Source: UBA2982 sp040081395 (GTDB taxonomy: Bacteria; Gemmatimonadota; Gemmatimonadetes; Longimicrobiales; Gaopeijiaceae). From it: a stretch of 30,064 bases of DNA. The translations under genes and the position numbers were made by a program. Every line of letters begins with the position of its first letter. Positions within the stretch are counted from its first letter, which is position 1. Of this stretch, positions 17,956 to 25,618 are shown in pieces. The stretch covers positions 1-30,064 of the forward strand of contig JBEBGN010000022.1 in assembly GCA_040081395.1 (NCBI GenBank), written 5' to 3'. The notes under the pieces are model-generated. The model worked only from the letters and a program-made list of their open reading frames with translations, did not search any database and had not been told where the DNA came from.

Positions 17956-18516
17956 TCAGTAGTGGCAGACGGCGCAGTCGGTCGAAGCCTGCTGCACGCC
18001 TTGCTCGTTCGGCTGCCTGTGGCAGTCGATGCACCACCCCATGTTGGCGCCACCCCAGACCGGGTCTCGCTCGGTGAGCACACCCATCGTCTGGACTTCG
18101 CCGTGGCACTGCTGGCACTGGAGACCCGCCGCGATGTGGCGCATATGCGGGAAGTGCGCGTGGTCGGAGATCTTGTAGATGCGAACCCATGGGATCGGCT
18201 CGCCGCTCTCCATGTGCTCCTCGATCTTCAGGACTTCCTCGGGCGCGTTACGGCCCGGGATCACCTGATGGCAACCCCAGCAGGTCGAGACCGGGGGGAT
18301 GCCGGCGTCCACCGAGCGCTCGGCCGAGAAGTGGCAGAACTGGCAGTTCATGTTCGCCTGCCCTTCTTCGCTTCCGGCGTGCAGGTTGTGCGGGAAGGCG
18401 ATCGGCTGGACTCCGCCGCCCTCTGCCTCACCCTCGGCACCACCGCCCTGGACGAACGCGACACCCGCGAGCGCGAGCACCCCCGCGAGGCCACCGATCA
18501 GCCAGTTCTTTTTCAT
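17956..18516 (-). CDS. actA: Alternative Complex III pentaheme cytochrome c subunit ActA
   Basis: This is a 186-residue exported pentaheme cytochrome. An N-terminal hydrophobic helix (about 5-22) anchors it. Five heme motifs follow in order: CQFCH, CWGCH, CQQCH, CIDCH and CAVCH, the last one residue from the C-terminus. HNLHAG and HFPHMRHI supply histidines usable as distal ligands. I start at the ATG at 18516, where the protein begins MKKNW and AGGAG lies 11 bases upstream. The in-frame extension to 18816 runs across the promoter region into the opposing moxR gene and is rejected. ActA is the first gene of the operon and sits 26 bases before actB. Confidence 0.95.
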   Translation of the reverse strand: MKKNWLIGGLAGVLALAGVAFVQGGGAEGEAEGGGVQPIAFPHNLHAGSEEGQANMNCQFCHFSAERSVDAGIPPVSTCWGCHQVIPGRNAPEEVLKIEEHMESGEPIPWVRIYKISDHAHFPHMRHIAAGLQCQQCHGEVQTMGVLTERDPVWGGANMGWCIDCHRQPNEQGVQQASTDCAVCHY

Positions 18517-18548
18517 CCGCCGCCGTGCTCCTGGAACGAAGCGCCGCA

Positions 18549-18563
18549 TCTCGTGACACGAGA
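18549..18563. promoter_or_regulatory. Perfect 7-1-7 dyad, candidate operator in the act leader
   Basis: TCTCGTG, a central A, then CACGAGA make a perfect inverted repeat. It sits 32 bases upstream of the actA start codon, in the predicted leader. A DNA operator for a dimeric regulator fits best; as RNA it could fold only a 6-bp stem with a 3-base loop. Confidence 0.4.
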
Positions 18564-18634
18564 CGCTGAATGGGCCGATTCCGCTACGGGCAGAACGCTT
18601 GTGACGAATCGGAACATGGACCCCGAGCGGCCTG

Positions 18635-18663
18635 AACCTACCTGGCGATCCGGGGGGGGTCAA
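18635..18663 (-). promoter_or_regulatory. Putative sigma-70 promoter of the act operon
   Basis: On the minus strand, TTGACC (five of six consensus bases) is followed after 17 bases by TAGGTT, which keeps the three most conserved -10 positions. Transcription would start near 18628, giving a leader of about 110 bases that includes the dyad at 18549-18563. Identified by eye only. Confidence 0.35.
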
Positions 18664-18720
18664 GGTAGCATCCGGAGCACTACGGACGAACATTTTTCGA
18701 CGCGCGAGGGTACCGCGGCC

Positions 18721-19704
18721 ATGGCCGATTCGAGCGCTACTGCGCCTACTCGCGAGGCTCGTCCGTCGCTCGAGCTGCTCGACCATCTCGTGCAGGAAGT
18801 CGAGAAGGTCTTCCACGGCAAACGCGGGGTGGTGAGGCTCGCCTTAGCCGCGCTGCTGGCGCGCGGGCACGTGCTCTTCGAGGACGTGCCGGGGGTGGGA
18901 AAAACCACGCTGTCACAGGCGCTCGCCAAGACCCTCGGGCTCGGGTTTCGCAGGATCCAGTTCACCGCGGACCTGTTGCCTTCCGATGTGTTGGGCGTGT
19001 CGATCTACAACCCCCTCACGGCAACGTTCGAGACCCGGCCCGGCCCGATCTTCACCAACGTGGTAGTGGCGGACGAGATCAACCGGGCTCCTCCCCGTAC
19101 GCAGAGCGGCCTGTTGGAGGCCATGCAGGAAGGCACTGTCACCATCGACGATCGGACCTTCGAGCTTCCGAGACCCTTCTTGGTGATGGCCACGCAGAAC
19201 CCCCTCGAGCACCACGGCACCTATCCGCTCCCAGAGAGCCAGCTCGATCGGTTCCTGATGCGCATCACGATCGGGTATCCGGACGACGAGGCGGAACGGC
19301 GCATCCTCGCGGAGGACGCGGGGCATCAGCCCGTCATGGACCGGCTGCAGACGGTGCTCCAGCCGACGCAGGTCCTCCAGCTACAGAACCGCATCCACGA
19401 AGTGCAGGTGGATCCGGCCATCCTCGACTACCTGATGGCCATCGTCACTGCCACGCGCAACACGCCGAAGTTGCGGATGGGGGTGAGCCCACGGGGCAAC
19501 ATGGCGCTGCACAGGGCCGCCAGGGCATTCGCGCTCACGCAGGGCCGCACGTACCTGGTCCCGGATGACATTCGCTCCCTCGCGGTACCGTGCCTCGCCC
19601 ACAGGATCCTGCCGGCTGGCGGCTCGGGCACGACGCTCGACGCGCACGAGGAGGCAGCGACGATTCTCGAAGGGCTCCTCGAGGAGATCGAGGCCCCGGT
19701 GTGA
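18721..19704 (+). CDS. MoxR family AAA+ ATPase
   Basis: This is a 327-residue AAA+ protein of the MoxR group. Walker A is EDVPGVGKTT (Lys61), Walker B is VVADEINRAPP, and sensor 1 is VMATQNPLEHHGTYPLPES. The lid domain includes MGVSPRGNMAL. Members act as chaperone-like ATPases that insert cofactors or activate VWA/DUF58 partners. The ATG at 18721 follows GAGGG by about 10 bases; the frame extends upstream only across the opposing act leader. The stop overlaps the DUF58 gene (GTGA), so the pair is translationally coupled in the usual moxR-DUF58-transglutaminase order. Confidence 0.95.
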   Translation: MADSSATAPTREARPSLELLDHLVQEVEKVFHGKRGVVRLALAALLARGHVLFEDVPGVGKTTLSQALAKTLGLGFRRIQFTADLLPSDVLGVSIYNPLTATFETRPGPIFTNVVVADEINRAPPRTQSGLLEAMQEGTVTIDDRTFELPRPFLVMATQNPLEHHGTYPLPESQLDRFLMRITIGYPDDEAERRILAEDAGHQPVMDRLQTVLQPTQVLQLQNRIHEVQVDPAILDYLMAIVTATRNTPKLRMGVSPRGNMALHRAARAFALTQGRTYLVPDDIRSLAVPCLAHRILPAGGSGTTLDAHEEAATILEGLLEEIEAPV

Positions 19705-20807
19705 GCGAACTGCCCCGGCGCAGGAGCCCCGCTCGGTGGCGTCCGGTGGCGGCAGTGCGCAACGCCTTGGCCGAGGCCTGGCGCCAGGTCAGGGCTTGGC
19801 GGCGCATCTACTTCACCGCGTTCGGCCTCGCGTTCACACTCGGGTCCATCGCCGTGGGCCTCGCGGCGATGAACACGGGCAACAACCTCCTCTATCTGCT
19901 CATGGGAGCGATGGTTGGGTTCATCTGCGTCAGCAGCTGGCTGTCCGAGCAGACCATTCGCGACCTGAAGGTGGAGCGGGGCGCGTTTCATTCGGTGACC
20001 GTCGGCCAGGACCTGCGACTCGCCTACCAAGTCACCAACCAGAAGCGCTTTCTGCCGAGCCTGGCGGTCGAGTTGCTGGAGGCGGGCCTTCCTAACCGCG
20101 CCTTCTTTGCGCACGTGCCCGCCAAGACCGCGGCGACGGCCCGTTCCGTGAACAGCTTCGTCCGGCGCGGGATCTATCCGTTGGGCACCGTGACGCTGTC
20201 GACGTCGTTCCCCTTCGGACTTTTCCGCAAGGAACGCGACGTCGAGATCCCTGGCGAGGTGGTGGTCTATCCGCGGACGGACCGCAGAGTACGTGAACCG
20301 ATCAGCGGCGCTGGACGCGAAGCCCGCGCGGGTGCAGCGGCCCAGGGAGCGCTCGGAACGCGGGGGGAGTACCGCAGTCTGCGCGCCTACCGTCCCGGAG
20401 ACGATCCGAAGGACATTCACTGGCGCTCCTCTGCCCGTTTGCGGGAGCCGGTCGCTCGCGACTACGAGCGTGACGGGGCCCAGACCCGCTGGGTCGTGCT
20501 CGACACCCGCGCGGAGCCGGGCGAGCCCGCAGAGGTCGCGGTCGAGGTCGCCGCCGCGCTGCTCGCGGGCGCACATGCGGAGCGCCGACCGTTCGCGCTC
20601 GTCGCAGGCGAGGCGCTGCTCGAGCCGGGGGACGGGGCCGCGCACCTCGGACGTGCACTCGATCTTCTGGCCCGCGTCGACTTTACGCCCCACGCCCCGA
20701 CCTCGGAGCCCCCGGTACCGGCATCGTCCTGCGTGCTCGTAGGTGTCGGCGCCGGCCGCGGTTTCGGGGACGTGTATTCGGTGGGGTCGGATCCGGCTGC
20801 CGCATGA
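19701..20807 (+). CDS. DUF58 domain-containing membrane protein
   Basis: This is a 368-residue protein. Two N-terminal transmembrane helices (about 37-56 and 60-80) are followed by a beta-rich region and the DUF58 signature RAYRPGDDPKDIHWRSSAR (228-246). The part after it has a VWA-like strand, WVVLDT. The GTG at 19701 overlaps the moxR stop; a longer reading back to 19590 would lie inside moxR. DUF58 proteins are presumed targets or partners of the MoxR ATPase, working at the membrane on folding or envelope functions that are not well defined. It overlaps the transglutaminase gene by 4 bases (ATGA). Confidence 0.93.
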   Translation: MSELPRRRSPARWRPVAAVRNALAEAWRQVRAWRRIYFTAFGLAFTLGSIAVGLAAMNTGNNLLYLLMGAMVGFICVSSWLSEQTIRDLKVERGAFHSVTVGQDLRLAYQVTNQKRFLPSLAVELLEAGLPNRAFFAHVPAKTAATARSVNSFVRRGIYPLGTVTLSTSFPFGLFRKERDVEIPGEVVVYPRTDRRVREPISGAGREARAGAAAQGALGTRGEYRSLRAYRPGDDPKDIHWRSSARLREPVARDYERDGAQTRWVVLDTRAEPGEPAEVAVEVAAALLAGAHAERRPFALVAGEALLEPGDGAAHLGRALDLLARVDFTPHAPTSEPPVPASSCVLVGVGAGRGFGDVYSVGSDPAAA

Positions 20808-22810
20808 ACCTCCGCCTCCTGCACCGGCGACTCGCGGTGCTCATGGGCCTGGCAGGGCTCGTGGGCTTCGCAGGGGGCGCGGGCTTCGAGCCGGTCTCCG
20901 CGGTCCTGGCTGGCACCGCCCTGTTGGCGGCGCTCTGGTGGCACCCCGACCCGGCGCTCTCCGCTCGGCTCGAGCGTGTCTGGCTCCCGCTCGCCGCGGT
21001 CCTGGTGGCGCGCGCGCTCTTCCACGTGTTCGTCGTACGAGACGACATCGTCATTCCTGTCGTCGACCTGCTGTTGCTCCTGCTGGCCGCCGAGGCACTG
21101 CGCTCCCTCGACGCGCCGAACGACATCCGCTTATACGCCCTCTCCTTCGCGCTCGTGCTCGCGTCGACCGCGTATCGACCGGGCGTCCTGTTTCTGGTGG
21201 CGTTCATAGCGTATATCATGCTGGCGACGCTGGCGCTCATGATCGGACTCGTGCGCCGTAAGGCGGAGCGGCATGGCGTGCGCGAAGTCCCATTGGGTCG
21301 TGGCCTCGTGCTCACCACCGGGATGCTGTCGGGCGTGATTCTGCTGATCGCAATGGCGGTGTTCGTGACGTTCCCGCGCGTCTCGCAGGGTTGGGCTGGG
21401 CGCGGGGAGGTGCTCGCGACCTCGATCGCGGGGTTCAGCGACGAGATTTCGATCGGGGAGCACGGATCCACCATCGCGGGCAATCCCGAGATCGTGCTCA
21501 GGGTCGAGTTTCCAAGCGGCGTGCCCGACGACGTCGGCGGTCTGCGCTGGAGAGGTCGTTCGTACGATCGCTTCGATGGCGTGCGTTGGACACGGACGGG
21601 TGGCATGCCACCCTCGGGAGGCCCGACGCAGTGGTACGAAGAGCGCTGGGGCCCGGGCGTCATCGAGCAGCGGATCTACGGATCGCCGCTCGACGTGCGG
21701 GTGCTCTTCGCGCTCCATCCGGCGCTCGGCTTCGACGCGGAGAATGGCGTCCAGCCCCTCTTCGACAACGCCGGCGACTACATCTACTGGGGGTCGGTCG
21801 CGCCTGTGTATACGGCGATGTCGGCCGCGTCTCAGCCGGCGCCCGAGGAGTTGCGCGAGGCTCGCCGCGGGTACGCCCCCAACGACCGCTACTTCCTCCA
21901 GATCCCACGACTCGACCCCCGCATCGTCGCGCTCGCAGACTCGATCACCGATGGTCTCGACAACCGCTACGATCGGGCCAAGGCCATAGAGGACTACCTA
22001 CGCACGTTCGAGTACACGCGCGATCTGCCCCGCACGGCCGCGGAAACGAGTCTCGAACACTTTCTGTTCGAGCGGCGCGCGGGGCACTGCGAGTACTTCA
22101 GCACGGCTATGGTGATGCTGCTGCGGAGCCAGGGAATCCAGGCGCGCAACGTGAATGGCTTCCTCGGGGGGCAGTGGAGTCCGTTCGGGGAGTACCTCGT
22201 CGTCACCCAGAACGAGGCGCACTCTTGGGTCGAGGTGTGGTTCCCCGGATTCGGCTGGGTCGCGTTCGATCCGACACCGCCCGGCGCGGCGGGCACCGCC
22301 GTCGCCGCCTCCTGGTTCTGGCCTGGACGGATCTGGTTCGACGGGCTCCAGCACCGCTGGAACAAGTGGGTGCTCGACTACAGCATGGAGTCGCAGGTCG
22401 GAATCTTCGCGAACCTGTTCGCCGACGAGCCCGTGGAGGCCGTCGACGGCGCGAGCCCCTCGGCCCGGGTGGGGCGAAACGGTTGGGCCATGGCGGCGCT
22501 CGTCCTCGTCCTGCTCGCCGGATACACCTGGGCACGGCACGGACCCACCCCGCGGAGCCCGACCACCACGATGTACCTCCAACTGCGGTCCGCGTGCGCG
22601 CGATCGGGACTGGTCGTTGCCCCAGGCCTCACACCCCTCGCGCTCGCGCAGCATGTGCGCCGTGAACGGAGCCTCGCCGGCCCACCCGCGGAGCGGGTCG
22701 TGGACCTGTATCTGAGGGCACGTTATGGGGGGGAATCGCTCGGCGAATCCGACCTGCGGGAGATGCGGGAAGCGCTCCGGGCGACGCGACGCCTATTGAA
22801 GGGCACGTAG
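20804..22810 (+). CDS. TgpA-type transmembrane transglutaminase-like protein
   Basis: This is a 668-residue protein. About six N-terminal helices (13-190) precede a periplasmic region with a transglutaminase-like core. The catalytic triad is intact: Cys429 (RAGHCEYFSTAM), His473 (EAHSWVEVW) and Asp489 (VAFDPTPP). One more helix near 560-580 is followed by a cytoplasmic DUF4129-like tail. This is the TgpA layout, a membrane-bound enzyme with its active site outside the cytoplasm. The reaction (protein cross-linking, amidation or peptidase) is not known for most members. It is coupled to the DUF58 gene and ends the three-gene unit. Confidence 0.94.
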   Translation: MNLRLLHRRLAVLMGLAGLVGFAGGAGFEPVSAVLAGTALLAALWWHPDPALSARLERVWLPLAAVLVARALFHVFVVRDDIVIPVVDLLLLLLAAEALRSLDAPNDIRLYALSFALVLASTAYRPGVLFLVAFIAYIMLATLALMIGLVRRKAERHGVREVPLGRGLVLTTGMLSGVILLIAMAVFVTFPRVSQGWAGRGEVLATSIAGFSDEISIGEHGSTIAGNPEIVLRVEFPSGVPDDVGGLRWRGRSYDRFDGVRWTRTGGMPPSGGPTQWYEERWGPGVIEQRIYGSPLDVRVLFALHPALGFDAENGVQPLFDNAGDYIYWGSVAPVYTAMSAASQPAPEELREARRGYAPNDRYFLQIPRLDPRIVALADSITDGLDNRYDRAKAIEDYLRTFEYTRDLPRTAAETSLEHFLFERRAGHCEYFSTAMVMLLRSQGIQARNVNGFLGGQWSPFGEYLVVTQNEAHSWVEVWFPGFGWVAFDPTPPGAAGTAVAASWFWPGRIWFDGLQHRWNKWVLDYSMESQVGIFANLFADEPVEAVDGASPSARVGRNGWAMAALVLVLLAGYTWARHGPTPRSPTTTMYLQLRSACARSGLVVAPGLTPLALAQHVRRERSLAGPPAERVVDLYLRARYGGESLGESDLREMREALRATRRLLKGT

Positions 22811-22825
22811 CGATCCCCCTATCGT
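22796..22825 (+). promoter_or_regulatory. Putative promoter for a leaderless transcript
   Basis: TTGAAG (22796-22801) and TATCGT (22820-22825) are 18 bases apart, and the ATG of the next gene lies only 7 bases after the -10. That spacing would start transcription at or within a base of the start codon. The -35 overlaps the last codons of the transglutaminase gene. Confidence 0.35.
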
Positions 22826-22832
22826 ACCCCCC

Positions 22833-23138
22833 ATGAACGCCCCGCAGTCGAGCCGATCTCCCAGCAAGCCGGGCGGCGTCCATGTAGGCACCATCGCCCA
22901 CGAGGGTCTGCTCTGGGATGCCTACCTCGAGTTCGCCGACGACCCTCGCCGGCCTCTCACCTTCCGCGCCCGCATCCGCTTCGACCGGGCGGCTGGCCCC
23001 GACGGCGCCGGCGAGTCAGCCACCACCACGGTGTTGATCATCGAGGACAGTTACGAGGAAGCCGTCGCCAAGGCCCGTGGGATGGACGACCGGCAGCTCA
23101 CCGCGCTGCTGAGGTCGACCCTGCCGGACGGACGCTAG
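22833..23138 (+). CDS. Small hypothetical protein, 101 residues
   Basis: I do not recognise this soluble 101-residue protein. It has a Ser/Pro-rich N-terminus and a central part of alternating hydrophobic residues (LLWDAYLEFADD, FRARIRFDRA, TTTVLIIEDS). A helical, acidic C-terminus follows (YEEAVAKARGMDDRQLTALL). It has no signal peptide, transmembrane helix or cysteine. No ribosome-binding sequence precedes the ATG; instead a promoter-like pair lies at a distance that fits a leaderless mRNA. It follows the transglutaminase gene by 22 bases and converges with the glycosyltransferase gene. The base composition and third-position GC match its neighbours, supporting a real gene. Confidence 0.72.
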   Translation: MNAPQSSRSPSKPGGVHVGTIAHEGLLWDAYLEFADDPRRPLTFRARIRFDRAAGPDGAGESATTTVLIIEDSYEEAVAKARGMDDRQLTALLRSTLPDGR

Positions 23139-23147
23139 GCTTTCGGA

Positions 23148-23194
23148 GGGCGGCCGGGCACCGGAGGGAGGCTCGAGAGCGGCGTCGGCCGCCC
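23148..23194. terminator. Inverted repeat between convergent genes
   Basis: GGGCGGCCG (23148-23156) and CGGCCGCCC (23186-23194) form a perfect 9-bp stem with a 29-base loop. It fills the 60-base gap between the small hypothetical gene and the convergent glycosyltransferase gene, as expected of a shared transcription end. No T-tract is present on either strand. Confidence 0.4.
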
Positions 23195-23198
23195 GATC

Positions 23199-24395
23199 TC
23201 ACCCCGCCTTCACCACCTCTCGTCGGGTCGGCTCCCAGAGCGCGTCCTCACCCCCGGCCAGCACTCGCATCAGCGCGTGCGCGGCGGCGACGTTCCCCGC
23301 GATCAGGAACGCAGGTGCGGACAACACCTTGGGCACTCGCGGGCGCTCCGAGAGGACCCAGCCGACGGCGCCGAGGGCCAGCACGGTAAGACCGAGACCG
23401 AGAGCCACCCGCGCGAGCGCGAAAGCCGGCGAGAGCAACGTGATCGCGACCAGGGCGGTCACCCCGGCCCACGGAATCATCCAGCGGGCGACCTTGTGAC
23501 TGAGCAGCATCCAGGCGAACGCACCTTCGCGCATCGGGTTCATGAGGCGCCGCTTGAACCACAGGGTCTTCATGCCCCGCGCGATGGTGCGCACCTTCCG
23601 TCGATACTCCTTGTGCAGGGACTGTCCACGCGGCACGAGAGAGAGCGCGGACGGCACGGAGACCGCGCGCAACCCGGCTTCCTGTGCCTTCAACGCCGCA
23701 GCAAAGTCGCGACTCAGCGTGCCGGGCAGTGGCAGTCGGTGCAGATCGGCGCGGATGGCGTAGAAGCACCCCGAAGCGCCGATGATGCCAGAGACGGCGG
23801 TCTCGAGATCGCGCACGGCCATCTCGTAGCCGACGTATCCCGACTCGCCTCGGTTGGCCTCGTCCCCTCCAGAGCCGACGCTCACGTCCCGCCCGGATGC
23901 ACACCCCACCGTGGGGTCACGCATGGCCGCGATCAGCGGCTTGAGCGACGCGGGCAGAATCCGCGTTGAGGCGTCCGTGTTGACGATGATATCGCCACGC
24001 AGTCGCTCCGACGCGGCGTTCTCCGCTTTCGTCTTCCCGCTGCGCTGGGGCATGCGCAGCAGCTCGATTCCCTGGTCGCCGTACTCGGCCACGATGGCGT
24101 CGGTGCCGTCGGTAGACCCATCGGATGTGATGAGGACCTGGAGACGATCGCGCGGATAGTCGAGCGCCAGCATGCTCTTGATCAGCTCGCGGATCTGCGC
24201 TTCTTCGTTGTACGCCGCGATGCTGATCGAGACGAGGGGCCACTCCCCGTCACCCTGGACGGCAACCGGACGAGCCCCGCGTACGCGCCCGAGGACCCAG
24301 AGCAACGCGGGATAGCCGACGTAGGCGTAGACCGGAAGCGCCACGCTCGAGGCGAGCAGCCAAAGCGCGAATGTCGTCACGCCTCCTTCACCCAT
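23199..24395 (-). CDS. Membrane glycosyltransferase family 2 (processive-type fold)
   Basis: This is a 398-residue protein. An N-terminal helix (about 8-36) precedes a GT2 domain with VSISIAAYNEE (55-65), ITSDGSTDGT (89-98) and the NTDAS metal site (139-143). After that come GASGCFYAIR and the basic RRKVRTIARG motif that replaces the QxxRW of hyaluronan/cellulose-type synthases. Two or three C-terminal helices complete a polysaccharide-synthase-like topology. The start is uncertain: the ATG at 24395 overlaps the ABC permease end by 19 bases, while a GTG at 24380 overlaps its stop as GTGA. Longer readings lie inside the permease gene. Coupling to an ABC exporter suggests that it makes or modifies an exported glycolipid or polymer. 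Confidence 0.88.
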   Translation of the reverse strand: MGEGGVTTFALWLLASSVALPVYAYVGYPALLWVLGRVRGARPVAVQGDGEWPLVSISIAAYNEEAQIRELIKSMLALDYPRDRLQVLITSDGSTDGTDAIVAEYGDQGIELLRMPQRSGKTKAENAASERLRGDIIVNTDASTRILPASLKPLIAAMRDPTVGCASGRDVSVGSGGDEANRGESGYVGYEMAVRDLETAVSGIIGASGCFYAIRADLHRLPLPGTLSRDFAAALKAQEAGLRAVSVPSALSLVPRGQSLHKEYRRKVRTIARGMKTLWFKRRLMNPMREGAFAWMLLSHKVARWMIPWAGVTALVAITLLSPAFALARVALGLGLTVLALGAVGWVLSERPRVPKVLSAPAFLIAGNVAAAHALMRVLAGGEDALWEPTRREVVKAG

Positions 24396-25618
24396 CTCCA
24401 CAGCTCGGGCAGCGTCGGGCGCTTTCCGGTCATGAGGATCCCCGTCTTGTAGATGCGTCCCGCGACCCACGCGATCGCGAGCACGGCAAGAGCCATCAGC
24501 ACGAACGACAGCGCGACCTGCCACGCGGGAATGCCCCCGCCCGCGACGCGCGCCCACATGAGGATCGGCGAGAAGAGGGGAAAGAGGGAGAGGCTGACGG
24601 CCATCGTGCTCATCGGGCTCGAGATGACCGGGATGACCAGGACGATCGGCGCCACCACGAAGATCACGACGGGCGCCTGTGCCTGCTGGGCTTCCTGGTC
24701 GGTGTTGCACATGGCCCCCACGCACGCGTACAGGCCCGAGTACATAAAGAACCCGAACAGGAAGAAGCCGAGGAAGAGCACCAGGAGCCCCACACCCGGC
24801 AGCACCTCGCGGAGCTCGCCGAGCTCCGCCAGCTCGGGGCGCGCGGCCACCATCGCCGGGATTCCCCCACCCACGAGCAGAGCGCTGGCCGTAAGCCAGA
24901 TGGCGAGCTGCGTGAGGCTCACGGCCCCCACGCCCAGGATCTTACCGAGCATGAGGTGCCATGGCTTCATCGACGACACGATCACTTCGACGATGCGACT
25001 CGTCTTCTCTTCGAGCGTCGCGCGCATCACCGCCACCGAATACATCAGGATGACGATGTAGAGGAAGAATGCTCCGATGTATGCGACGAAGAACGCCGGC
25101 TCGTCGGTGGAGGCTCCGTTCTCGGACAGGATCTCCACGCGGAGCTCTCCGCCCTCGAGGAGCTCGGCCGCATCCACACCGCTCCCCTCCAGTCCCACCT
25201 CGAGTGCCGCGCGGCTGACCGTGGTCCTGAGCATCAGGCGATCCACCGCTGACGGTTGCTCCTCGGAGCCGAAGAATGCGTCTGCGGTGCGGAGCGTCCC
25301 CTCCCCGAGCACGAGAAACCCGCCGAACTCGCCGTCACTCACGCGTTGCGACAGGGACTCCGTGGCGCCGACCGGCTCGGCCCGCACGTCCCAACCACTC
25401 GCGCCCAGCGCGGCCGCGACCCTCTCGTAGAGCACGCCCGTGGAGTCGACCACCGCAATGCGTCGCTCCCCCGCCTGGTCCCGGTTCGCGAAGTACATCG
25501 GCAGCAGGAACACCGCCGACATGAAGACCGGCAGCGCGATGGTCGCGAAGATGAAGGCCTTCGAGCGGACGCGCTGGAGGTACTCGCGGCGGATGACCGC
25601 CCACACGTTGGGCCACAT
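24377..25618 (-). CDS. ABC-2 type exporter permease (NatB-like)
   Basis: This is a 413-residue permease. One N-terminal helix (about 20-42) is followed by a large external domain (about 43-200). Five or six helices in the second half include the cytoplasmic LEEKTSRIVEVIVSSMKPW motif typical of the NatB/ABC-2 group. The ATG at 25618 overlaps the ATPase stop by one base (TGATG). Longer frames belong to the antiparallel reading of the ATPase end. With the ATPase it would export ions, lipids, drugs or peptides; the substrate is not evident. Confidence 0.92.
   Translation of the reverse strand: MWPNVWAVIRREYLQRVRSKAFIFATIALPVFMSAVFLLPMYFANRDQAGERRIAVVDSTGVLYERVAAALGASGWDVRAEPVGATESLSQRVSDGEFGGFLVLGEGTLRTADAFFGSEEQPSAVDRLMLRTTVSRAALEVGLEGSGVDAAELLEGGELRVEILSENGASTDEPAFFVAYIGAFFLYIVILMYSVAVMRATLEEKTSRIVEVIVSSMKPWHLMLGKILGVGAVSLTQLAIWLTASALLVGGGIPAMVAARPELAELGELREVLPGVGLLVLFLGFFLFGFFMYSGLYACVGAMCNTDQEAQQAQAPVVIFVVAPIVLVIPVISSPMSTMAVSLSLFPLFSPILMWARVAGGGIPAWQVALSFVLMALAVLAIAWVAGRIYKTGILMTGKRPTLPELWRWVKEA

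Larger units (their letters stand above)
18517..18720. other. Divergent promoter region, act operon / moxR operon
   Basis: This 204-base region separates the divergent actA and moxR operons. It contains a candidate act promoter (18635-18663) and a perfect 15-bp dyad (18549-18563). A weak forward TAGCAT (18666-18671) could serve moxR. A run of eight Gs at 18652-18659 lies next to the act -35 element. Confidence 0.6.

Noticed and set aside
17933..17956. A tiny open frame (MPFHGKKA) between actA and actB overlapping the actA stop.
   Set aside because: It is only eight codons long, and its position is explained by the ribosome-binding region of actB.
17956..18816. A longer ActA starting at 18816.
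   Set aside because: The extension crosses the divergent promoter region and the moxR start, and would bury the signal helix that begins at 18516.
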